This document shows positions 28,233 through 33,232 of a DNA stretch of 33,232 nucleotides, piece by piece. Position 1 is the first letter of the stretch, and each line of letters opens with the position of its first letter. The stretch spans positions 1 through 33,232 of the forward strand of contig CALMCL010000190.1 of NCBI GenBank assembly GCA_937862905.1. The letters are read 5' to 3'. The DNA comes from an uncultured Burkholderiaceae bacterium. Lineage in GTDB: Bacteria > Pseudomonadota > Gammaproteobacteria > Burkholderiales > Burkholderiaceae. Position numbers and translations under genes: made by a program. The notes under the pieces were generated by a model, which searched no databases, was not told the origin of the DNA, and saw only the letters and a list, made by a program, of their open reading frames with translations.

Positions 28233-29237
28233 TTAAGGCCATTTCAACACAATTTTTCCTATATTTAAATTGGATTCTATTCGATTATGTGCCAAAATCA
28301 CGTCTTCAAAGCCAAAAACATGGTCAATGACGGGTTGAATATCACCTGCATCCACTTTAGGCCACACCTCTGAGCGCAATTGACGTGCAATATGCGCTTT
28401 CATTGCACTTGACTGACGACGCAAATATGAACCCGTTAGAGAAATTTCTTTCGCCATCACTTCATTGATTTTCAATTCAACACGATGTCCCGCAAGAAAG
28501 GCAATCCACGCCAAACGCCCGCCATGCGCCAAAGCTTTCACATTGTCGGCTAAAGTGCGCCCCCCCACCATGTCCAATACCACATCCGCTCCCTGCTGTT
28601 CGGTCATGGCCAGAAAAACATCCGCCCAATCCGCTTCGTGGTAGTTCAAAGCACCCGCAGCGCCGAGCCGAACACAAGCATCCCGTTTTTCAAGCGTCCC
28701 AGCCGTCACCCAGACCCTCTGTCCCATGGCTTTCGCCATCTGAATGGCGGCAACGCCAATGCCACTCGCACCCGCGTGCACCAGCAAGGTTTCCACGCCA
28801 TCACGTCCCAAATGCGCCCGTTCAAATACATTGAACCAGACAGTAAAAAATGTTTCAGGCAAGCTGGCGGCTTCAACCGCGCTCCACCCCCGTGGTACAG
28901 GTAAGCATTGGGCACGCTCAACCACCGCATATTCAGCATAGCCACCGCCATGGGTCAAAGCGCACACGCAATCCCCCAATGCGAAGCCATCACCCAAATC
29001 ACCGCCCACCACCTCACCAGCCACCTCAAGCCCCAAAATAGGTGAAGCATCAGCTGGCGGCGCATACAGACCGCTGCGCTGCAGTACATCCGGGCGATTC
29101 ACACCTGCTGCCTGCACTTTGATCAAAAGCTGCCCCGCACCTGCATGTGGGCGCATCACTTCCGCTATGCGCATCACCGATGCATCGCCCACACCATCAC
29201 ACACCACCGCCCGCATCGTGCTGCGATTACTGTTCAC
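28233..29237 (-). CDS. NAD(P)H quinone oxidoreductase, zinc-independent MDR family
   Basis: Cytosolic medium-chain dehydrogenase/reductase of the quinone oxidoreductase (PIG3/Qor-like) group, 334 residues. The N-terminal GroES-like domain contains AAGVNRPDVLQRSGLY and PILGLEVAGEVV; the Rossmann domain has LVHAGASGIGVAAIQMAKAMG for NADPH binding. Zinc-ligand cysteines are absent. The start is GTG with a perfect AGGAGG five bases upstream and overlapping the yjdF stop (GTGA); ATG eight codons later is the alternative. The physiological substrate is not evident. Confidence 0.88.
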   Translation of the reverse strand: MNSNRSTMRAVVCDGVGDASVMRIAEVMRPHAGAGQLLIKVQAAGVNRPDVLQRSGLYAPPADASPILGLEVAGEVVGGDLGDGFALGDCVCALTHGGGYAEYAVVERAQCLPVPRGWSAVEAASLPETFFTVWFNVFERAHLGRDGVETLLVHAGASGIGVAAIQMAKAMGQRVWVTAGTLEKRDACVRLGAAGALNYHEADWADVFLAMTEQQGADVVLDMVGGRTLADNVKALAHGGRLAWIAFLAGHRVELKINEVMAKEISLTGSYLRRQSSAMKAHIARQLRSEVWPKVDAGDIQPVIDHVFGFEDVILAHNRIESNLNIGKIVLKWP

Positions 29238-29839
29238 TGAATCCTCCTGATTTGCTCATCCTGTAGGCGCCCCAAAAAAACCATCGCCACCGACGCCCCA
29301 ATGAGTGCAAAAAACATGTCCGATTGCGTATCCCACACATCACCTTGCGTGCCCAAAAAATCACCGGCACCCTGACCCAACGCCAAAGCCGCCCACCACT
29401 CAACAAGCTCGTACAACGCACTGACAGTCATCGCCACGCACAAAGCCAGCACGCCCGCAACACCCGAGCGCACCAGCCAACGGTGGCGAATCAAGACCTC
29501 ACGAGCAGCCAGTGCAGGCACAAACCCTTGCATGAAATGGCCAATCTTGTCATAAGGGTTGCGGCTCAAGTGAAGCACATCTTGCATCCAGAAACCAAAA
29601 GGGACGCGTGCATACGTGTATGCGCCACCGACAATCAACACCAGCGCATGAAGCGCAATCAACCCCATTAACAGCGGCGTCAACGGAAAATGTTTGCGCG
29701 AACACCACAACACAGGCACAACCAACAACACTGGCGCCACCTCCATCCACCAGGTATTGCGTTCGTACGGTGCAATGCCTGAAAGTAACAAGGCCAGCCC
29801 CACCACAACCCACGCACCAGTCACTAACAACGCGGTCAT
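29234..29839 (-). CDS. yjdF: YjdF/DUF2238 family inner-membrane protein
   Basis: Integral membrane protein of 201 residues with about six membrane segments, matching E. coli YjdF. Signatures: NPYDKIGHFMQGFVPALAAREVL, SALYELVEWWAALALG and GDFLGTQGDVWDTQSDMFFALIGA. The conserved Asp, His and Glu residues in the membrane suggest an enzymatic or transport role, but no function is established. ATG 29839 is chosen over the adjacent GTG because AAGGA lies 5 bases before it. A strong terminator for the upstream lipoprotein gene ends only about 18 bases before this start. Confidence 0.85.
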   Translation of the reverse strand: MTALLVTGAWVVVGLALLLSGIAPYERNTWWMEVAPVLLVVPVLWCSRKHFPLTPLLMGLIALHALVLIVGGAYTYARVPFGFWMQDVLHLSRNPYDKIGHFMQGFVPALAAREVLIRHRWLVRSGVAGVLALCVAMTVSALYELVEWWAALALGQGAGDFLGTQGDVWDTQSDMFFALIGASVAMVFLGRLQDEQIRRIQ

Positions 29840-29856
29840 CACATTCCTTTACACTC

Positions 29857-29889
29857 AAAAAAACAACCCCGCATCACAACGGCGGGGTT
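29857..29889 (-). terminator. Rho-independent terminator after the lipoprotein gene
   Basis: An 8-bp GC-rich stem AACCCCGC/GCGGGGTT (29865-29872 with 29882-29889) with a 9-base loop, followed on the minus strand by GT7. It closes the thiL-to-lipoprotein transcript. Confidence 0.88.
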
Positions 29890-29899
29890 TGCTCGGGCT

Positions 29900-30457
29900 T
29901 TATTTTGGCAGCAAAGTAATCTCTAGATGATCTTTAGCCACTTCGACCTTTTCAGGCAACCATGTTTTACCAGCAAAACGCAATTTATCGGGTTCAATCT
30001 TGTAAATGGGCACATCCGTACCAAATTTTTTGCCCACCATGCGCTGCGCCTGATTTTTAACCACCCCATCGAGCATATCGGGTAGATTTGCCACATCAAA
30101 CTTATCCACTTTCATATCGCGCAACACCACTGCGCCCTGCGACTCATCGTATGCAGGGATGCCTGACACACTCATCGTTCCATCAAGCTTCACGCCCAAA
30201 AAACCTGTTTCGACAAACGCATCAAAATCCGCGCCTATCCGCTGGCTGTCAGGCAACAACTTCAATGTAGGAGCCGCCATGGTCACATTACTCTCATGCA
30301 ACTTGGCCGCCATGGTCGTCCAGTTTTTATCCACCAATTTTTGCAGCTGCGTTTGACTGACCGTGAATGAATGTTGGCTGTTCAAAGCTTGACAGCCCAC
30401 CAACGTCAACCCCGCCAGCACCGCAATCGCCACACACCACTTAATGAGCTTTGCCAT
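29900..30457 (-). CDS. DUF1439 / YceB-like lipoprotein
   Basis: Predicted lipoprotein of about 185 residues. It begins MAKLIKWC followed by a hydrophobic segment and the lipobox LVGC, so the mature protein starts at Cys22 of this start. The rest is soluble, with the DUF1439 features SFTVSQTQLQKLVDKN near the N-terminus and a C-terminal PDKLRFAGKTWLPEKVEVAKDHLEITLLPK. The family has a tubular lipid-binding-like fold, with no defined role. An alternative GTG start at 30478 overlaps the upstream gene stop (GTGA) and has AGGTGA four bases ahead; it would only lengthen the signal peptide. Confidence 0.8.
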   Translation of the reverse strand: MAKLIKWCVAIAVLAGLTLVGCQALNSQHSFTVSQTQLQKLVDKNWTTMAAKLHESNVTMAAPTLKLLPDSQRIGADFDAFVETGFLGVKLDGTMSVSGIPAYDESQGAVVLRDMKVDKFDVANLPDMLDGVVKNQAQRMVGKKFGTDVPIYKIEPDKLRFAGKTWLPEKVEVAKDHLEITLLPK

Positions 30458-30474
30458 TTCAAAAACCTTTTTAA

Positions 30475-30750
30475 TCACAGACTCACCTCGTTGGGTGCTG
30501 TTTCACGTTCCAATCGCGCCAAAAAAACCATTGCGTGCTCACGTGTTTCACCGCACATCTCTGATGATGGCTGCAAACCACCACACACTTTAGGGCGACG
30601 CACATCCCCAAATAAGCGACACAAATCATGTTCATCCAATTGCACACAACGAACGCCCGCGAGCTTGCCGCTGGGCATCCCAACGATGGGAGAGCTGATC
30701 GATGGCGCGATGCAACATGCCGCGCACCCCAAGCGACACGCAAGTGTCAT
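30475..30750 (-). CDS. YkgJ-family cysteine-cluster protein
   Basis: Small protein of 91 residues with a CRLGCAACC cluster at residues 5-13 and further cysteines at about 35, 44, 56 and 66, the pattern of the YkgJ/UPF0153 putative Zn or Fe-S chelating family. The stretch [27 protein letters not shown] is strongly family-like. Biochemical function is unknown. It starts 3 bases after the pncC stop and its own stop overlaps a potential GTG start of the next gene, so the group is probably one operon. Confidence 0.85.
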   Translation of the reverse strand: MTLACRLGCAACCIAPSISSPIVGMPSGKLAGVRCVQLDEHDLCRLFGDVRRPKVCGGLQPSSEMCGETREHAMVFLARLERETAPNEVSL

Positions 30751-30753
30751 GGC

Positions 30754-31308
30754 TTAATCTTCAAACACGTGCGCAGGCACGGGTAAATTCAGCTTATTCA
30801 ATTCGCACACCCGAATCAAACCATCCAACCCCGCCGCAATCGTTTGCTGACGAATCGATGCGCGATCACCTTCAAAATGATGCGTCACCGCCCGCACAAA
30901 CGTCGTACCCACACCATCCCGCCAACCCCAAGCGATGCACACCGTGCCCACAGGCTTTTCTGCGGTCGCCCCCCCTGGCCCGGCAATGCCGCTGACAGCA
31001 ATGCTACAATTCACGCCCAGTGTGCGCAAAGCACCACCCGCCATTTGCGCCACAACAGCCTCACTGACGGCGCCATACTTCGCCAAATCATCGGTGCGCA
31101 CATTCAACACATCTTGCTTCACCGCATTGCTGTACGCCACGATGCCACCCGTAAACCAGCTGCTCGCCCCTGCAAGCTCGGTCAACGTGTGCGCAATGCC
31201 GCCACCCGTGCACGACTCCGCCGTACCCATGTGCCAACCTTGTTGATTCAAACGATCCGCCAACGTCATCACGCGCGCAATCATGTCTGGGGCTAAATTT
31301 AAACTCAT
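30754..31308 (-). CDS. pncC: Nicotinamide-nucleotide amidase (CinA C-terminal type)
   Basis: Stand-alone CinA C-terminal domain protein, 184 residues, that deamidates NMN to nicotinate mononucleotide in pyridine nucleotide salvage. Motifs: MGTAESCTGGGIAHTLTE with the catalytic Ser32, GGIVAYSNAVKQ with Tyr59 and Lys64, and VSGIAGPGG. The N-terminal MoaB-like CinA domain is absent, as in E. coli PncC. ATG 31308 is chosen over an upstream TTG because it overlaps the pgpA stop as ATGA. Confidence 0.93.
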   Translation of the reverse strand: MSLNLAPDMIARVMTLADRLNQQGWHMGTAESCTGGGIAHTLTELAGASSWFTGGIVAYSNAVKQDVLNVRTDDLAKYGAVSEAVVAQMAGGALRTLGVNCSIAVSGIAGPGGATAEKPVGTVCIAWGWRDGVGTTFVRAVTHHFEGDRASIRQQTIAAGLDGLIRVCELNKLNLPVPAHVFED

Positions 31309-31805
31309 GACATCATCCAAAAAAAGACCTGCTTCCCCACCGAAAACACCAACAACGCATAAAACGCCGCCATCACATCATCCAACATCACACCCAAACC
31401 ATTCGTCCACTGCGCATCCACCAAACGAATCGGATACGGCTTCCAAATGTCAAACAAACGAAATAAAGCAAATGCAATCGCCTGCTGCCACAGCGGTGCC
31501 GGCATGACAAACAACATCACCAACCAAATTGCCCACATTTCATCAAACACAATCGACGAGTCATCATGCACCCCCAATTGTTTGCCCGTTACATGGCACG
31601 CCCACACCCCAATGGGAAAACTCACCGCCAACACCAACGGCCACGCCCATGCATACGCACCCAGCGATTGATTGAGAAAAACAAACACCAACCAGCCCAC
31701 CAACGTACCCCATGTTCCAGACGCAGGATGCAACAAGCCAGAACCCATGCCCTGCGCAATGATATGGGCGGGATGCACCAGCATCCATTGAAAACGTGTT
31801 TGCAC
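31305..31805 (-). CDS. pgpA: Phosphatidylglycerophosphatase A
   Basis: Inner-membrane phosphatase making phosphatidylglycerol from phosphatidylglycerophosphate. Family motifs: MGSGLLHPASGTWGTL at about 20-35, VHDDSSIVFDEMWA (79-92), FALFRLFDIWKPYPI and GLGVMLDDVMAAFYA. The longest frame would begin with GTG at 31886, but the homologous N-terminus begins just before QTRFQWMLVHPAH; GTG at 31805 has AAGGA 7-8 bases upstream and gives 166 residues, the normal size. ATG 31862 is a weaker alternative. The 101-base spacer to thiL contains the small palindrome AAAACGTCGTTTT at 31830-31842. Confidence 0.92.
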   Translation of the reverse strand: MQTRFQWMLVHPAHIIAQGMGSGLLHPASGTWGTLVGWLVFVFLNQSLGAYAWAWPLVLAVSFPIGVWACHVTGKQLGVHDDSSIVFDEMWAIWLVMLFVMPAPLWQQAIAFALFRLFDIWKPYPIRLVDAQWTNGLGVMLDDVMAAFYALLVFSVGKQVFFWMMS

Positions 31806-31906
31806 TTTTAAATCCTTTTCACAATCATTAAAACGTCGTTTTATGAACAACAAAACAACCATTCCATCCGAACCACCCAAAACCACTTCAAACGGGCAGC
31901 AAAACC

Positions 31907-32935
31907 CTAAGAAAAATGATTATACCCGCGCCACCCATTCATGTGTACCAAGCCTTCAGGTGATTTTTCACTGCGCCAGACCACTTTCGGCGCGTCCCCT
32001 TCGCGTTCAAGCACCCGCCCGATTCGAGTCAAAGGCACCCCCAGAGTGGCGGATAAAGCCACCAGCACATCACGCTGTGCCATCGGTGCGGTAAAACACA
32101 ACTCATAATCATCGCCACCCGTCAGCGCATCGCGCCAAGCATGCCACGCGGGGCATTGTTGCTCAAGATTAAGATTTTTCAATGGAGATGACAACGGCAA
32201 CGCATCGCAATCAATCTCCACATCGACATTCGATGCCCGCAACACATGGCGCACATCACCCGCCAAGCCATCCGACAAATCCAACATGCTGCTCGCCACC
32301 CCACGCAACGCCACGCCCAAAGCCACTCGCGGTGCGGGGCACTCCAAGCGCGGGCGCAATGCCGCCAAAGCCAGCGCCTCCGCCGCACTCAAAACATCAC
32401 CAGACCGCTCGCGCAACAACAACGCCAATGCACACGCCGCATCACCCAGCGTCCCAGACACCCAAACATCATCGCCCACTCGCGCACCATCACGCCGAAT
32501 CGCTGCATCCACAGGGACTTGGCCAAACGCCGTGATGTTGATCACCAACCCATTGTGTTCAAGTGCCGCCATGCTTTTCGTCGTATCACCGCCAATTAAA
32601 TCACAATTGAACTGACGCGCCAAATCCAACAAGCCACCACTGAAATCAGCCAACCACACTTCACTCACGGCAGGCAAAGCCAATGACAACGTAAACCCCA
32701 GCGGCTCGGCCCCCATCGCCGCCAAATCCGACAAATTCACCGCCAACGCTTTATGCCCCAAAGTGCGCGCATCCACATCCCAGAAAAAATGCCGTCCCGC
32801 CACCAACATGTCGCTGGTCACGGCACATTGATGCCCTTGAGCCACGCGAAACAAGGCGCAATCATCACCCACACCAAGGTCGGCTCGCGGTGTGGGGAAG
32901 GTGAAATAAGACTGGATGATTTGAAATTCGTGCAT
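31907..32935 (-). CDS. thiL: Thiamine-monophosphate kinase
   Basis: Final enzyme of thiamine diphosphate synthesis, 342 residues. Family motifs: GVGDDCALF, SDMLVAGRHF, NLSDLAAMGAEPLG, LIGGDTTKS, WVSGTLGDAACAL, DLSDGLAGD and GGDDYELCF, covering ATP, Mg and substrate sites. The frame opens at a GTG (32950), but ATG 32935 matches the family (MHEFQIIQSYF). No Shine-Dalgarno is seen, while a TATAAT ends exactly six bases before the ATG, which suggests a leaderless transcript. The neighbourhood nusB-thiL-pgpA-pncC is the usual proteobacterial order. Confidence 0.94.
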   Translation of the reverse strand: MHEFQIIQSYFTFPTPRADLGVGDDCALFRVAQGHQCAVTSDMLVAGRHFFWDVDARTLGHKALAVNLSDLAAMGAEPLGFTLSLALPAVSEVWLADFSGGLLDLARQFNCDLIGGDTTKSMAALEHNGLVINITAFGQVPVDAAIRRDGARVGDDVWVSGTLGDAACALALLLRERSGDVLSAAEALALAALRPRLECPAPRVALGVALRGVASSMLDLSDGLAGDVRHVLRASNVDVEIDCDALPLSSPLKNLNLEQQCPAWHAWRDALTGGDDYELCFTAPMAQRDVLVALSATLGVPLTRIGRVLEREGDAPKVVWRSEKSPEGLVHMNGWRGYNHFS

Positions 32936-32941
32936 TTTTGG

Positions 32942-32947
32942 ATTATA
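32942..32947 (-). promoter_or_regulatory. -10 box directly in front of thiL
   Basis: Minus-strand TATAAT lies six bases before the thiL ATG, so the expected +1 coincides with the A of the start codon. The best -35-like hexamer, TGGAAA, has a long 19-base spacer. The nusB terminator upstream makes an independent promoter necessary. Confidence 0.4.
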
Positions 32948-33070
32948 CACAAGAAAAATGACGTATTTTCCACCTAAATCCCTACTGATGATCTGCTGGT
33001 GAAAACAACGACAGCCTCGGTCCGTTCAACTTCTTTTTTGGCGACAAGCCCAGACACAAGCGATTGATGC

Positions 33071-33116
33071 AAAAAAACCTCAGCATTCACGGTAAAAACC
33101 AAGAGATGTTGAGGTT
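33071..33116 (-). terminator. Rho-independent terminator after nusB
   Basis: Arms 33076-33086 and 33106-33116 form an 11-bp stem with one mismatch, and the minus strand continues with T7. It lies about 50 bases beyond the nusB stop. The rest of the 32951-33164 spacer shows an AATTTATTG/CAATAAATT-like short symmetry and nothing gene-like. Confidence 0.75.
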
Positions 33117-33164
33117 GATGCAATTTATTGCATTTGCTGCTGCTTTGCTATTGTATTTGCATTT

Positions 33165-33232
33165 TTACGATGCCGCGCCCACTTCCTCGGTGCGCAAACC
33201 ACCCGCCAGCTTATCCAGCACGCCATTCACGT
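33165..33232 (-). CDS. nusB: 3' end of nusB (transcription antitermination factor)
   Basis: On the minus strand the sequence entering from the right edge reads VNGVLDKLAGGLRTEEVGAAS and then TAA at 33167-33165. The phrase FVNGVLDKLA is the typical C-terminal helix of NusB, a small RNA-binding antitermination factor acting with NusE/S10 on rRNA operons. Only 21 residues are in view. The position directly upstream of thiL, as in many proteobacteria, supports the call. Confidence 0.8.
   Translation of the reverse strand, partial: VNGVLDKLAGGLRTEEVGAAS

Noticed and set aside
27973..28242. 89-codon minus-strand frame between the oxidoreductase gene and tpiA
   Set aside because: It runs through the tpiA promoter and into the tpiA start, shows no family resemblance and has no ribosome site of its own.
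30844..32615. Plus-strand frames of 100-150 codons opposite pncC and thiL
   Set aside because: Composition is dominated by His, Pro, Thr and Arg as expected from reading the complement of GC-biased codons; no domain is visible.

Overview
The window looks like ordinary chromosome from a moderately low-GC betaproteobacterium, most likely Burkholderiales. The evidence is the gene order qor-tpiA-secG-tRNA-Leu-nuoA..N followed by a DUF2818 gene and a NUDIX hydrolase, the ubiA-recG-oxyR block, the nusB-thiL-pgpA-pncC block, a NuoG without the N7 cluster cysteines, and betaproteobacterial-type protein sequences. I see no phage, transposon, CRISPR array or genomic island. Nearly every gene is on the minus strand, so transcription runs from high to low coordinates. 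The exceptions are a DUF937/YidB-type gene cut by the left edge and a DUF2306 membrane protein gene.

Layout in increasing coordinates. (1) 3-410: 3' part of a DUF937 gene with a strong terminator. (2) 586-4835: a potassium module transcribed kdpD-kdpE-kup, in which KdpD lacks its whole N-terminal cytoplasmic sensor half and no kdpFABC is present; a 21-bp perfect inverted repeat and a 10-bp direct repeat lie upstream. (3) 4989-9137: ubiA, recG and oxyR; OxyR keeps Cys199 but has Thr at the resolving-cysteine position 208. (4) 9472-10152: DUF2306 gene on the plus strand. (5) 10326-26591: a complete 14-gene complex I operon (nuoA to nuoN) with DUF2818, ADP-ribose pyrophosphatase-type NUDIX and HpaF-type isomerase genes at its end. 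(6) 26785-29839: tRNA-Leu(GAG), secG, tpiA, a quinone oxidoreductase and a YjdF-like membrane protein. (7) 29900-32935: thiL, pgpA, pncC, a YkgJ-family Cys-cluster protein and a DUF1439 lipoprotein, tightly packed. (8) 33165-33232: the last codons of nusB with a terminator behind it.

How the genes work together: the nuo genes build the proton-pumping NADH:quinone oxidoreductase; UbiA makes a precursor of its quinone. The kdpDE-kup block reads as a self-contained K+ uptake unit. The right end links housekeeping functions: transcription (nusB), thiamine diphosphate (thiL), phosphatidylglycerol (pgpA) and NAD salvage (pncC).

The most noteworthy points are the short KdpD/KdpE pair wired to kup, the repeat structure in front of it, the one-cysteine OxyR, hairpins between nuoK, nuoL and nuoM, and a probable leaderless thiL promoter. 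I found no convincing wholly new system. Starts were refined by eye in many genes where the longest open frame begins with an implausible TTG or GTG or extends into the upstream gene.
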